The notes under the pieces: generated by a model
The model's database searches: none
What the model saw: only the letters and a program-made list of their open reading frames with translations
What the model was told of the DNA's origin: nothing
Source: Herbidospora yilanensis
Lineage (GTDB): Bacteria > Actinomycetota > Actinomycetes > Streptosporangiales > Streptosporangiaceae
Direction: 5' to 3'
DNA length: 64,000 bases
Assembly (NCBI RefSeq): GCF_001570565.1
Contig: NZ_BBXE01000013.1
Location: 62,001 to 126,000 of the forward strand
In this document: in pieces, positions 51,398-60,245 of the stretch
How positions within the stretch are numbered: position 1 is the stretch's first letter
How the letters are laid out: every line of letters starts with the position of its first letter
Translations under genes and position numbers: made by a program

Positions 51398-52129
51398 CTA
51401 ACCCATGTGCCGCCCCGACACGAACTCCTGCACGGCGATCTTCGCCTTGATGACCGGACGCCGCCAGCGCTCCTCCCGGTGCAGCGCCTTGGCCAGCTTG
51501 GCGGGCCGGGCCGCGTAGAACCAGCGGGCCCAGGGCGAGCCGGGGCGGGCGAGGCGGACCGCGCCGACGTACCCGAAGACCGGCACGAAGACCCCGAGCA
51601 GGCCCGACCAGATCTTCCCCTTGAGCAGGGTGACGACGGCGAAGACGAGGTTGACCGCGAGGACCAGGACGGCGAGCCAGAAGTCGCCGGTGACGTCGTC
51701 CCACCCGAGCGGCCGGGCGCCCAGGAGCAGCAGGCCCGTCACGGCGACGGCGACGAAGACGGCGTCGACCGAGGTGCGGCCCGCTTCGGCCCAGTAGACG
51801 TCGCGCAGGTGCAGAAGCAGCGCGAACTCGTCGAGCACGAGGCCGGAGCCGACGCCGAACAGCGCCGCGGTGACGGCGATCCAGCCCTCGGCGGCCGGGC
51901 CGAGCAGCAGCGCGGCCACGCCGCTGACCATCATCAGGATCACGCCGAACACGACGTGGTGGACGTGCGTCTCGCCCACGCTGACGTTCCTGAACCACCA
52001 CCGGGCCCGGGCCCGGATCAGCCGCACGTTGATGCGCGTGAAGACGAACGTCACGATCAACGCCACGAAGAAGCAGAACAGCGGCAGCCGGTGGGTGTCG
52101 ACCACGGCCCGCTGGAAAACCTCACCCAT
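51398..52129 (-). CDS. Integral membrane protein of unknown function
   Basis: 243 residues from ATG 52129, with GGGGGG 7 nt upstream. About six hydrophobic segments (FCFFVALIVTFVFTRI, VVFGVILMMVSGVAALLLG, WIAVTAALFGVGSGLVLDEFALLLHL, AVFVAVAVTGLLLLG, FWLAVLVLAVNLVFAVVTLL). Conserved polar motif NVSVGETHVHHVVFG before TM2 and DEFALLLHLRDVYW after TM3 suggest a metal or ligand site. The C-terminus is basic. A recognisable actinobacterial orphan family, function unknown. 31 nt upstream of the CsbD-like gene on the same strand. Confidence 0.8.
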   Translation of the reverse strand: MGEVFQRAVVDTHRLPLFCFFVALIVTFVFTRINVRLIRARARWWFRNVSVGETHVHHVVFGVILMMVSGVAALLLGPAAEGWIAVTAALFGVGSGLVLDEFALLLHLRDVYWAEAGRTSVDAVFVAVAVTGLLLLGARPLGWDDVTGDFWLAVLVLAVNLVFAVVTLLKGKIWSGLLGVFVPVFGYVGAVRLARPGSPWARWFYAARPAKLAKALHREERWRRPVIKAKIAVQEFVSGRHMG

Positions 52130-52168
52130 CGGCACGCCCCCCGGGCCGACTCTACCCAGGTGATCTCA

Positions 52169-52891
52169 TCAGGCCAGGAACCCGCGCAGCAGGGCGGCCG
52201 TGCCTTCGAGGTGCTCGGCCACCGCCCGCGAGGCGCCGTCGGGGTCGCCCGCCAGGATCGCCGACACGATCGCCTGGTGCTGCGCGGCCGCGTGGGCGAT
52301 GTTCGGCCCCAGCACCGGAATGGCGTTGAGCAGGTCGGTGACCCGCAGCCGCGCGTCGGCGCACGCCGCGGCGAGCAGCGGCGATCCGGTCAGTTCGGCG
52401 ATCGACAGGTGGAAGGCCGTGTCGAGCCGGCGGTAGTCGGACGGCGCGGCCCCGTTCACGTCGGCCAGGCGCCGCAGCAACATCGCCCGCTGCGCCGAGT
52501 CGAGGGTGAGGGTGGCCAGGATCTGCGCGGCGCCGCACTCGACGGCCATCCGGAAGGTCAGCGCGTCGGCCAGGTCGCCCGCGCCCATCTGGTTGACCGC
52601 CTCGGCGAGGTCGCCGCCCGACGGGCCGGGCGGGCGGTAGATCACGAACGCGCCGCCGTAGCGTCCGCGCCGCACGTCGAGGTAGCCGGCCTCCTGCAAC
52701 GACCGGATCGCCTCGCGCAGGGTGACGCGGCTGATGCCCAGGTGGACGGCGAGATCACGCTCGGACGGCAGCCGCTCCCCGTGGGGGACGACACCCAGTT
52801 TGACGGCCTGGAGCAGCCGTTCGACGGTCTCCTCGAACGCGTTCCCGGCCCGGACCGGGCGCAACAAAGATCCGAGTTGTGTTTCTTTCAC
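52169..52891 (-). CDS. GntR/FadR-family transcriptional regulator
   Basis: 240 residues from GTG 52891 preceded by GGGGAGGGTGG. The GntR winged helix GERLPSERDLAVHLGISRVTLREAIRSLQEAGYLDVRRGRYGGAFV lies at about 38-85; the C-terminal FCD domain (about 100-230) has YRRLDTAFHLSIAELTGSPLL and HAAAQHQAIVSAILAGDPDGA with the metal-ligand His residues. Divergent from the amine-gamma-glutamylation operon with a GGTAT-N6-ATACC operator in between, so it very likely represses that operon. Confidence 0.92.
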   Translation of the reverse strand: MKETQLGSLLRPVRAGNAFEETVERLLQAVKLGVVPHGERLPSERDLAVHLGISRVTLREAIRSLQEAGYLDVRRGRYGGAFVIYRPPGPSGGDLAEAVNQMGAGDLADALTFRMAVECGAAQILATLTLDSAQRAMLLRRLADVNGAAPSDYRRLDTAFHLSIAELTGSPLLAAACADARLRVTDLLNAIPVLGPNIAHAAAQHQAIVSAILAGDPDGASRAVAEHLEGTAALLRGFLA

Positions 52892-52919
52892 CCCACCCTC
52901 CCCAGTTGGGCTCCTCATT

Positions 52920-52935
52920 GGTATTTTTTCATACC
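52920..52935. promoter_or_regulatory. FadR-type operator GGTAT-TTTTTC-ATACC
   Basis: 5-bp arms matching the GntR/FadR consensus form (t.GTat...atAC.a), in the 63-nt divergent gap, 29 bp from the regulator start and 20 bp from the synthetase start. A single site could shut both promoters. Confidence 0.7.
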
Positions 52936-52954
52936 GTAGAAGGTGAGGCGCGGT

Positions 52955-54301
52955 GTGCTGACGGTCGACGAACTACGGGCAGAGGTGCAGGCGGGCCGGA
53001 TCGACACCGTCCTGCTCGCCGTGACGGACATGCAGGGCCGGTTGCAGGGCAAACGCCTGTCGGCGCGGCACTTCCTCGACGAGGTCCTGCACCACGCCGC
53101 CGAGGGCTGCAACTACCTGCTGGCCGTCGACGTGGAGATGAACACGGTCGGCGGATACGCGATGTCGTCGTGGGAGCACGGCTACGGCGACTTCGTCATG
53201 AAGCCCGACCTGGCCACCCTGAGACGGGTCCCGTGGCAGGAGGGCACCGCCCTGCTGCTGGCCGACCTGGTCTGGGAGGACGGCTCCGACGTCGTCCCGA
53301 GCCCCCGCCAGATCCTCAGACGGCAGACCGCCCGGCTGGCCGAACGCGGCTGGACCGCCTTCGTCGGCACCGAACTGGAGTTCTGCGTCTACCGCACCAG
53401 CTACGAGGACGCCTGGCGGTCGGGCTACCGCGATCTCGTCCCCGGGAACCTCTACAACGTCGACTACTCCCTGCTCGGCACGGCCCGGGTGGAACCGCTG
53501 CTGCGCCGCATCCGTCTCAGCATGGAGGGCGCCGGCCTGTACGTGGAGTCGGCCAAGGGCGAATGCAACCTTGGTCAACATGAGATCGCTTTCAAGTACG
53601 CCGACGCCCTCACCACCTGCGACAACCACTCCGTCTACAAGAACGGGGCCAAGGAGATCGCGGCCGAGGAGGGCATGTCCCTCACGTTCATGGCCAAGCC
53701 GAACCAGCGCGAGGGCAACTCCTGCCACGTCCACATCTCGCTGAGAGACGCCGACGGCACCCCGGTGATGGCCGGCGACGGCCCCCACGGCCTGTCGAAG
53801 ACCGGCGAGCACTTCATCGCCGGTCAGCTCAGGGCGATGCGCGAGTTCACCCTCCTGTACGCCCCCAACATCAACTCCTACAAGCGCTTCGTGGCCGGCT
53901 CCTTCGCCCCGACGGCCGTCAAGTGGGGCGTCGACAACCGCACCTGCTCGCTCCGCCTGGTCGGCCACGGCGGCTCGCTCCGCATCGAGAACCGGGTCCC
54001 GGGCGGCGACGTCAACCCCTACCTGGCCGTCTCGGCCCTCATCGCGGCGGGCCTCGCGGGCATCGACGACGAACTCCCGCTGGAAGACGCCTTCACCGGC
54101 AACGCCTACGCCTCGGGCGCCGACACGGTCCCCTCGACGCTGCGTGACGCGCTGGCGGTCTTCGAGGGCTCTACGCTCGCCAGGGACGCCTTCGGCGACG
54201 AGGTCGTCGACCACTACGCGAACAACGCCCGGGTCGAGCTGGCCGCCTTCGACGCGGCGGTCACCGACTGGGAGCTCTATCGGGGGTTCGAACGGCTGTG
54301 A
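52955..54301 (+). CDS. Glutamine synthetase-like gamma-glutamyl-amine ligase (GlnA3/GlnA4/PuuA type)
   Basis: 448 residues from GTG 52955, which has AAGGTGAGG at 6 nt; the upstream in-frame GTG 52943 abuts the Shine-Dalgarno. GS fold motifs: VTDMQGRLQGKRL, GTELEFCVYR, ESAKGECNLGQHEI (Glu metal ligands), NSCHVHISL, NSYKRFVAGSFAP and RLVGHGGSLRIENRVPGGDVNPYLA. It lacks the adenylylation Tyr motif of true GlnA. Such enzymes ligate glutamate to putrescine, spermidine, ethanolamine or similar amines. First gene of ligase-ALDH-SDR-hydrolase; overlaps the ALDH gene by 4 nt. Confidence 0.9.
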   Translation: MLTVDELRAEVQAGRIDTVLLAVTDMQGRLQGKRLSARHFLDEVLHHAAEGCNYLLAVDVEMNTVGGYAMSSWEHGYGDFVMKPDLATLRRVPWQEGTALLLADLVWEDGSDVVPSPRQILRRQTARLAERGWTAFVGTELEFCVYRTSYEDAWRSGYRDLVPGNLYNVDYSLLGTARVEPLLRRIRLSMEGAGLYVESAKGECNLGQHEIAFKYADALTTCDNHSVYKNGAKEIAAEEGMSLTFMAKPNQREGNSCHVHISLRDADGTPVMAGDGPHGLSKTGEHFIAGQLRAMREFTLLYAPNINSYKRFVAGSFAPTAVKWGVDNRTCSLRLVGHGGSLRIENRVPGGDVNPYLAVSALIAAGLAGIDDELPLEDAFTGNAYASGADTVPSTLRDALAVFEGSTLARDAFGDEVVDHYANNARVELAAFDAAVTDWELYRGFERL

Positions 54302-55635
54302 AGATCATCAACCCGGCCACGGAGCAGGTCCTGGCCGACGTCGAGCTGGCCGATCCCGCCGAAGTCGACCGGGCGGTCGAGCGGGCGCGAAGGGCGTACC
54401 GGACCTGGAGAGAGGTCGCCCCCGGCGAACGGGCCCGCCTGCTGCGGGCCTTCGCCGCCCTGGTCGAGCAGCACGCCGAGGAGCTCGCGCGGCTGGAGAT
54501 CGCGAACGCCGGGCACACCGTGGGCAACGCCCGCTGGGAGGCCGGCAACGTCCGTGACGTGCTGAACTTCTACGCGGGGGCGCCCGAGCGCAACCACGGC
54601 AGGCAGATCCCGGTGCCCGGCGGCGTCGACCTCACCTTCCAGGAGCCGCTGGGCGTGGTCGGGGTCATCGTGCCGTGGAACTTCCCGATGGTGATCATGA
54701 TGTGGGGCGCGGCCCCGGCGCTCGCGGCGGGCAACACCGTCATCGTGAAGCCCGCCGAGTGGACCCCGATGACCGCGCTGAGACTGGCCGAGCTGGCTCT
54801 GGCGGCCGGCCTCCCCGAGGGGGTGCTCCAGGTCGTGCCCGGCGCGGGGGAGGTCGCGGGCGCCCGGCTGGTCGAGCACCCCAACGTCGCCAAGATCGTG
54901 TTCACCGGGTCGACCGAGGTCGGCAAGCTGATCGCGGCGCAGGCCGCGCGGCAGGTCAAACGGGTGACGCTGGAGCTGGGCGGCAAGTCCGCGAACATCG
55001 TCTTCGCCGACTCGGATCTCGACAAGGCTGCTCGAAGCGCCCCGATGGCCGTCTTCGACAACAGCGGCCAGGACTGCTGCGCCCGATCGCGCATCCTGGT
55101 GGAGCGTTCCGTCCACGACGAGTTCCTCGCCCGGCTCACCGAGGCGGTGAAGGCGATCAGGACGGGCGACCCCACGGCCGAAGACACCCAGATGGGCCCG
55201 CTGGTCAGCGCCGAACATCTGGCCCGGGTCACCTCATATGTGCACGAGCCCTATTTCCAGGGCAGTTGCCCCGAGGGCCCCGGCTACTGGTTCCCGCCGA
55301 CGATCCTCACCGGCGACGACGACCCGGCGTACCGCGAAGAGGTCTTCGGCCCGGTCGTGTCGGTGGTCGCCTTCGACGACGAGCACGACGCGGTCCGGAT
55401 GGCCAACGACACCCCCTACGGCCTGTCGGGCTCCATCTGGACCCGCGACGTCGGCCGGGCGTTCCGGGTCGCGCGCGGGGTCGAGGCGGGCAACCTCAGC
55501 GTCAACTCCCACTCGTCGGTCCGCTACTGGACGCCCTTCGGCGGCTTCAAGCAGTCGGGCCTGGGCCGTGAACTTGGCCCCGACGCGCTCGCCGCCTTCA
55601 CCGAGACCAAGAACGTCTTCATCGCAACGGAGTAG
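54298..55635 (+). CDS. NAD(P)-dependent aldehyde dehydrogenase
   Basis: 445 residues, GTG start overlapping the ligase stop. ALDH signatures: VVGVIVPWNFPMVIMMWGAAPALAAGN, FTGSTEVGKLIAAQAA, catalytic Glu226 in LELGGKSANIVF, and nucleophile Cys260 or Cys261 in NSGQDCCARSRI, FGPVVSV and NDTPYGLSGSIWT. Expected to oxidise a gamma-glutamyl-amino-aldehyde to the acid, as PuuC does. The segment near residue 320 is shorter than in many ALDHs, probably a subfamily feature. Confidence 0.93.
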   Translation: MKIINPATEQVLADVELADPAEVDRAVERARRAYRTWREVAPGERARLLRAFAALVEQHAEELARLEIANAGHTVGNARWEAGNVRDVLNFYAGAPERNHGRQIPVPGGVDLTFQEPLGVVGVIVPWNFPMVIMMWGAAPALAAGNTVIVKPAEWTPMTALRLAELALAAGLPEGVLQVVPGAGEVAGARLVEHPNVAKIVFTGSTEVGKLIAAQAARQVKRVTLELGGKSANIVFADSDLDKAARSAPMAVFDNSGQDCCARSRILVERSVHDEFLARLTEAVKAIRTGDPTAEDTQMGPLVSAEHLARVTSYVHEPYFQGSCPEGPGYWFPPTILTGDDDPAYREEVFGPVVSVVAFDDEHDAVRMANDTPYGLSGSIWTRDVGRAFRVARGVEAGNLSVNSHSSVRYWTPFGGFKQSGLGRELGPDALAAFTETKNVFIATE

Positions 55636-55642
55636 GAAGCAC

Positions 55643-56407
55643 ATGCAACGGTTGCAGGACCGGGTCGCCGTCATCACCGGCGCCGCCGGGGGAATCGGGC
55701 TGGCGACCGCGCGCAGGTTCGCCGAGGAGGGCGCGCGGCTCGTCCTCGCCGACCTCGACGAGGAGGCCGGGCGGCGCGCCGCCGAGGAGGTCGGCGGCCT
55801 GTTCGTCCGGGCCGACGTGGCTCAGGAGGACGACGTCGTCCGGCTGTTCGAGACCGCCCAGAACGAGTTCGGCAGCGTCGACATCGCGTTCAACAACGCC
55901 GGGATCTCCCCCGCCGACGACGACTCGATCCTGACCACCGGCCTCGACGCCTGGCGGCGGGTGCAGGAGGTCAACCTGACCAGCGTCTACCTGTGCTGCA
56001 AGCACGCCATTCCCTACATGCGGCGGCAGGGCAAGGGGTCGATCATCAACACCGCCTCGTTCGTGGCGGTCATGGGGTCGGCGACGTCGCAGATCTCCTA
56101 CACCGCGTCCAAGGGCGGCGTGCTGGCGATGACCCGCGAGCTGGGCGTGCAGTTCGCGCGCGAGGGCATCAGGGTCAACGCGTTGTGCCCCGGCCCGGTC
56201 GACACGCCGCTGCTGCGGGAGTTGTTCGCCAAGGACCCCGAGCGGGCGCAGCGCCGTCTGGTGCACGTGCCGCTCGGCCGGTTCGCACGGGCCGAGGAGA
56301 TCGCCGCCGCCGTGGCGTTCCTGGCCTCCGACGACGCGTCGTTCATCACCGCCGCCGAGTTCCTCGTCGACGGCGGCATCTCCGGGGCGTACGTGACACC
56401 GCTGTGA
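55643..56407 (+). CDS. Short-chain dehydrogenase/reductase (3-oxoacyl-ACP-reductase-like)
   Basis: 254 residues. Motifs: ITGAAGGIG at 11-19, NNAGIS, catalytic SYTASKGGVLAMTREL, and CPGPVDTPLL, DGGISGAYVTPL. An Asp in ADLDEE after beta-2 suggests NAD preference. It is in the middle of a gamma-glutamyl-amine operon where the classical Puu pathway has a flavin oxidase (PuuB); it may oxidise an alcohol intermediate (for example gamma-glutamyl-ethanolamine) to the aldehyde used by the ALDH. Overlaps the hydrolase gene by 4 nt. Confidence 0.9.
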   Translation: MQRLQDRVAVITGAAGGIGLATARRFAEEGARLVLADLDEEAGRRAAEEVGGLFVRADVAQEDDVVRLFETAQNEFGSVDIAFNNAGISPADDDSILTTGLDAWRRVQEVNLTSVYLCCKHAIPYMRRQGKGSIINTASFVAVMGSATSQISYTASKGGVLAMTRELGVQFAREGIRVNALCPGPVDTPLLRELFAKDPERAQRRLVHVPLGRFARAEEIAAAVAFLASDDASFITAAEFLVDGGISGAYVTPL

Positions 56408-57105
56408 GACCGGTGATCGGCATCACGTGTTACGCCGAACCCGCGCGTTTCACGGTCTGGCACACCCCCGCGGCCCTGTTGCCGTGGGACTACGTGAGGC
56501 ACGTCGAACGGGCCGGCGGGCAGCCGGTGATCCTGCCGCCCGCCGGTGACCCGGGCGAGCTCGTCGGCCGTCTCGACGGCCTGATCGTGGCCGGGGGCGG
56601 CGACATCGACCCCGGCCGTTATGGCAGCGTTCCACACCCCAAGACGGGATATATCCGGCACTTCCGCGACGACGCGGAGTTCTCCCTGGTCAAGGCCGCG
56701 CTCCAGGCCCGGATACCGCTGCTGGGCATCTGCCGCGGCCTCCAGGTGCTCAACGTGGCGCTGGGCGGCACCCTGGTCCAGCACCTGCCCGACGTGTGCG
56801 GCACCGACCGTCACTCCCCCGCGCCGGGGGTCTACGGCAGGGTTCCGGTACGTCTCGAAGGGCCGCTGCGCCGGCTCTACGGCACCGACCTGATCTCCCC
56901 GGCCCACTACCACCACCAGGCCGTCGACCGGCTGGGGACAGGACTCGAAACGATCGCGCGCGCCGACGACGGCACGATCGAGGCGGTCATGCTCGACGAC
57001 ACGGTCTGGGCGGTCCAGTGGCATCCGGAGGCCGACGAGGAGGCGCCGGTGTTCGGGTCGTTCGTCACCCGCGCCGGGTTTCGCCCGGCCATACGGGGCA
57101 GATAG
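56404..57105 (+). CDS. Gamma-glutamyl-GABA hydrolase-like class I amidotransferase (PuuD family)
   Basis: 233 residues, GTG start in a GTGA overlap. Peptidase C26: VIGITCYAE, GLIVAGGGDIDPGRYG, nucleophile Cys110 in LLGICRGLQVLNVALGGTL, SAHYHHQ-like PAHYHHQAVD, and catalytic His/Glu in VQWHPEADEE. It cleaves the gamma-glutamyl group from the oxidised product, releasing glutamate and the acid. It closes the operon that begins with the GS-like ligase, completing an activation-oxidation-release cycle. Confidence 0.92.
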   Translation: MRPVIGITCYAEPARFTVWHTPAALLPWDYVRHVERAGGQPVILPPAGDPGELVGRLDGLIVAGGGDIDPGRYGSVPHPKTGYIRHFRDDAEFSLVKAALQARIPLLGICRGLQVLNVALGGTLVQHLPDVCGTDRHSPAPGVYGRVPVRLEGPLRRLYGTDLISPAHYHHQAVDRLGTGLETIARADDGTIEAVMLDDTVWAVQWHPEADEEAPVFGSFVTRAGFRPAIRGR

Positions 57106-57128
57106 GCTGACCGCACACCATTGATCCC

Positions 57129-57315
57129 GTGCGGGAGAGCGCCCTGGCAGCCGGCCAGGGTCCCTGAAGGAGCAAGCCCTCCCCGCGAACCTCTCAAGGC
57201 AAAGGACCGTGCGGGCGAGGTGTCCTCTGGAAAGCAGGCCGGTGGCCTCGCCGAAGGTGAAAGTCCGGCAAAACTCGGGCGAAGCTCTCAGGCACCCATG
57301 ACAGAGGGGGAGGAT
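57129..57315 (+). ncRNA. Tandem glycine riboswitch
   Basis: Two glycine aptamers in tandem. Aptamer 1 (about 57129-57213): GTGCGGGAGAGC, stem CCCTGGC...CCAGGG, CTGAAGGAGCAAG, CGAACCTCTCAAGGCAAA, GGACCGTGCG. Aptamer 2 (about 57214-57315): GCGAGGTGTCCTCTGGAAAGC, stem GCCGAAGGTGAAAGTCCGGC, CGAAGCTCTCAGGCACCCATGACAGAGGGGG. The conserved GGAGAG, CTCTCAGGC and AAA bulges are present. Located directly upstream of gcvT, it should switch on glycine cleavage and serine degradation when glycine is high. Confidence 0.92.
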
Positions 57316-57347
57316 GCTGACATCCGACCTTATTCGAGGTGCGCTTC

Positions 57348-58418
57348 ATGTCCCGACCGACCCCGCTGCACGAGGTGCACAAGAGCCTCGGCGCGACCCT
57401 GACCGACTTCGCGGGCTGGCTGATGCCGCTGCGCTACGGCAGTGAGTCGGCCGAGCACACCGCCGTCCGCACCGCCGCGGGGCTGTTCGACCTGTCCCAC
57501 ATGGGCGAGATCCACGTGACCGGCGCGGGCGCCGCCGACGCGCTCGACTACGCGCTGGTCGGCAACCTGGGCGGCCTGGAGCCGGGCCGGGCCCGCTACA
57601 CGATGATGTGCGACGCCGACGGCGGCATCGTCGACGACCTGATCGTCTACCGGCTCGCGCCGGAGGAGTTCATGGTCTGCGCCAACGCCTCCAACTACCT
57701 CCGCGTGGCCCGGGAGCTCACCGACCGCGCGAAGAACCACGACGCCGTGGTCGACGACCGCTCCGACTCCTACGCGCTGCTGGCCGTCCAGGGTCCGCGC
57801 TCCCCGGAGATCGTGGCCAAGCTCACCGACGCCGACCTGGTGAACCTCAAGTACTACACCGGCCTGCCGGGCACGGTCGCGGGCGTCGACGCGCTGATCG
57901 CCCGCACCGGCTACACCGGCGAAGACGGCTTCGAGTTGTTCGTCGCGGCCGGCGACGCGGTGAAGTTGTGGGGCGCGCTCATGGAAGCGGGCGCCGCCGA
58001 GGGCCTGGTGCCCGCCGGGCTGAGCGCCCGCGACACCCTGCGGCTGGAGGCCGGCATGCCGCTGTACGGCAACGAGCTCACTGCGGCCACCACGCCCATG
58101 GACGCCGGGCTCGGCAGAGTCGTGCGCTTCGACAAGCAGGGCGACTTCGTCGGCCGCGCCGCGCTCGACGGCCTGGAGCCGGGCAGGCGCCTGGTCGGCC
58201 TGGTGATGAAGGGCCGCCGTGTGCCCCGCCACGGCTTCGCCGTCGTCGACGCCGACGGCGCCGTGGTCGGCGAGGTCACCAGCGGCGCCCCGTCGCCGTC
58301 GATCGGCCGTCCGATCGCGATGGCCTATGTGACCGCAACCCCCGCCGCCGTGGACATCCGCGGCTCCCACGAACCGGTCGACGTCGTTGACCTGCCTTTC
58401 TACAGGAGGAAGAAGTGA
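57348..58418 (+). CDS. gcvT: Glycine cleavage system T protein (aminomethyltransferase)
   Basis: 356 residues from ATG 57348 with GAGG at 8 nt; the upstream GTG 57339 overlaps that GAGG. Motifs: [58 protein letters not shown] and LGAG-like [18 protein letters not shown]. It transfers the aminomethyl group from lipoyl-GcvH to tetrahydrofolate, releasing ammonia. First gene under the glycine riboswitch; overlaps gcvH by 4 nt. gcvP is not in the window. Confidence 0.96.
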   Translation: MSRPTPLHEVHKSLGATLTDFAGWLMPLRYGSESAEHTAVRTAAGLFDLSHMGEIHVTGAGAADALDYALVGNLGGLEPGRARYTMMCDADGGIVDDLIVYRLAPEEFMVCANASNYLRVARELTDRAKNHDAVVDDRSDSYALLAVQGPRSPEIVAKLTDADLVNLKYYTGLPGTVAGVDALIARTGYTGEDGFELFVAAGDAVKLWGALMEAGAAEGLVPAGLSARDTLRLEAGMPLYGNELTAATTPMDAGLGRVVRFDKQGDFVGRAALDGLEPGRRLVGLVMKGRRVPRHGFAVVDADGAVVGEVTSGAPSPSIGRPIAMAYVTATPAAVDIRGSHEPVDVVDLPFYRRKK

Positions 58419-58804
58419 GCAGCATTCCCGACGAGCTCAGCTACACCAAGGAGCACGAGTGGGTGGCCGGGCTCGATGACGGTCTGACCGTCACGGTGGG
58501 AATCACCGCCTACGCGTCCGAGCAGCTCGGCGACGTCGTGTACGTCCAGCCGCCGGAGGTCGGGGCGAGCATCGAGGTGGGCGACGCGGTGGGCGAGGTC
58601 GAGTCGACCAAGTCGGTCAGCGACATCTACGCGCCGGTGGGCGGCGAGGTCACGGCGGTCAACTCGGCCGTCGTCGACGACCCCTCGCTGGTGAACAGCG
58701 ACCCCTACGGCGAGGGCTGGTTGTTCCAGGTGCGCGTCACCGGCACCCCCGACGACCTGCTCACCGCCGAGGAGTACACCGCCCTGATCTCCGGCGACAG
58801 CTGA
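58415..58804 (+). CDS. gcvH: Glycine cleavage system H protein
   Basis: 129 residues, GTG start with GGAGGA upstream. Lipoyl domain with [25 protein letters not shown], and lipoylation Lys66 in [21 protein letters not shown]-terminal [13 protein letters not shown]. Shuttles the aminomethyl group between GcvP, GcvT and GcvL. Coupled to gcvT and followed by sdaA after 10 nt. Confidence 0.97.
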   Translation: MSSIPDELSYTKEHEWVAGLDDGLTVTVGITAYASEQLGDVVYVQPPEVGASIEVGDAVGEVESTKSVSDIYAPVGGEVTAVNSAVVDDPSLVNSDPYGEGWLFQVRVTGTPDDLLTAEEYTALISGDS

Positions 58805-58814
58805 TCGTCGGCCC

Positions 58815-60191
58815 ATGGCGATCAGCGTCTTCGACCTGTTCAAGGTGGGCATCGGGCCGTCCAGTTCACACACGGGCGGCCCGATGGCGGCCGCGCACAA
58901 GTTCGCGCGCGGCCTGCTCCGCGACGGTCTGCTGGAGAAGACCGTGAAGGTGCGGGTCGTCCTCTACGGCTCCCTCGGCCTGACCGGCAAGGGCCACGGC
59001 AGCGACAAGGCCGTGCTGCTGGGCCTGTCCGGGGAGAAGCCCGAGCTCGTCGACGTCGACGCGGTCGACGGCAAGCTGGCCGCGATGCGAGCGGCGGGCA
59101 CGGTGTCGCTGATGGGGCGGCGTTCGGTCCCGTTCGTGGTCGGCGACGACCTGGTGTTCGAACGGAAGATCTCGTTGCCCCACCACCCCAACGGCATGCG
59201 GTTCACCGCCTGGGGCGACAGCGGCGACGTGCTGCGGGAGAAGGTCTACTACTCGGTCGGCGGCGGGTTCGTCGTCGACGAGAACGCCACCGGCGCCGAC
59301 CGCATCAAGCCCGACGACACCCCGCTCCCCCATCCGTTCACGACGGCGGGTGAGCTGCTCGCGCGGTGCGCCGAGACGGGGCTGTCGATCTCGGGGCTGA
59401 TGATGGCCAACGAGCGGGCCTTCGGCCGTACCGAGGACGAGATCAAGTCGGAGCTGCTGCACCTGTGGCGGGTCATGGACGAGTGCGTCCGGCGCGGGTC
59501 GTCGCGTGAGGGCGTGCTGCCGGGCGGGCTGAAGGTGAAACGCCGGGCCCACCAGTTGCAGCGCCGCCTCCAGAGCGAACCGGCCGACGGCGACCCGCTC
59601 CAGGCGATGGACTGGGTGACGCTGTTCGCGCTGGCCGTCAACGAGGAGAACGCGGCGGGCGGGCGCATCGTGACCGCGCCGACGAACGGCGCGGCCGGGA
59701 TCGTGCCGGCGGTGTTGTCCTACTACACCCGGTTCATCCCGGGCGCCGACGACGACGCGGTGGTGCGGTTCCTGCTCACGGCGGGCGCGGTCGGGGTTTT
59801 GTTCAAGGAGAACGCCTCCATCTCGGGCGCGGAGGTCGGCTGCCAGGGCGAGGTCGGTTCGGCCTGCTCGATGGCGGCGGCCGGGCTGACCGAGGTGCTG
59901 GGCGGCACGCCCGAACAGGTGGAGAACGCGGCCGAGATCGGCATCGAGCACAACCTGGGGCTGACCTGCGACCCGATCGGCGGGCTGGTGCAGATCCCGT
60001 GCATCGAGCGCAACGCGGTCGCGTCGGTGAAGGCCATCGCGGCGGCCCGCATCGCGCTGCGCGGCGACGGGAGGCACTTCGTGTCGCTCGACAAGGCGAT
60101 CAAGACGATGCGCGACACCGGCCGGGACATGCACGCCAAGTACAAGGAGACCAGCCGCGGCGGGCTCGCGGTGAACGTCATCGAGTGCTGA
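58815..60191 (+). CDS. sdaA: L-serine dehydratase, single-chain iron-sulfur type
   Basis: 458 residues. N-terminal beta domain [19 protein letters not shown], then the alpha domain with [24 protein letters not shown] and the 4Fe-4S ligands in [12 protein letters not shown] and [19 protein letters not shown]. It deaminates L-serine to pyruvate. Its place behind gcvT-gcvH under a glycine riboswitch implies a glycine-to-serine-to-pyruvate route, with GlyA encoded elsewhere. Full length, all cysteines present. Confidence 0.96.
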   Translation: MAISVFDLFKVGIGPSSSHTGGPMAAAHKFARGLLRDGLLEKTVKVRVVLYGSLGLTGKGHGSDKAVLLGLSGEKPELVDVDAVDGKLAAMRAAGTVSLMGRRSVPFVVGDDLVFERKISLPHHPNGMRFTAWGDSGDVLREKVYYSVGGGFVVDENATGADRIKPDDTPLPHPFTTAGELLARCAETGLSISGLMMANERAFGRTEDEIKSELLHLWRVMDECVRRGSSREGVLPGGLKVKRRAHQLQRRLQSEPADGDPLQAMDWVTLFALAVNEENAAGGRIVTAPTNGAAGIVPAVLSYYTRFIPGADDDAVVRFLLTAGAVGVLFKENASISGAEVGCQGEVGSACSMAAAGLTEVLGGTPEQVENAAEIGIEHNLGLTCDPIGGLVQIPCIERNAVASVKAIAAARIALRGDGRHFVSLDKAIKTMRDTGRDMHAKYKETSRGGLAVNVIEC

Positions 60192-60245
60192 GAAAGTCCT
60201 GGGTGTTCCCATTGGGACTGGCGGTGAAACCCCGACAGTGCTGAA
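60192..60245. other. Short spacer after sdaA
   Basis: 54 nt with a weak imperfect hairpin (AGTCC-TGGG-TGTT-CCCA-TTG-GGACT at about 60197-60221). It is too short and lacks a T-tract, so neither a terminator nor a riboswitch can be claimed; the next gene may be co-transcribed. Confidence 0.3.

Noticed and set aside
54298-55635. Internal deletion in the aldehyde dehydrogenase near residue 320
   Set aside because: The frame is intact, all catalytic residues are present, and a short loop there looks like a subfamily trait.
60192-60245. Riboswitch-like segment after sdaA
   Set aside because: Only 54 nt, with an imperfect hairpin and no conserved core of a known class.
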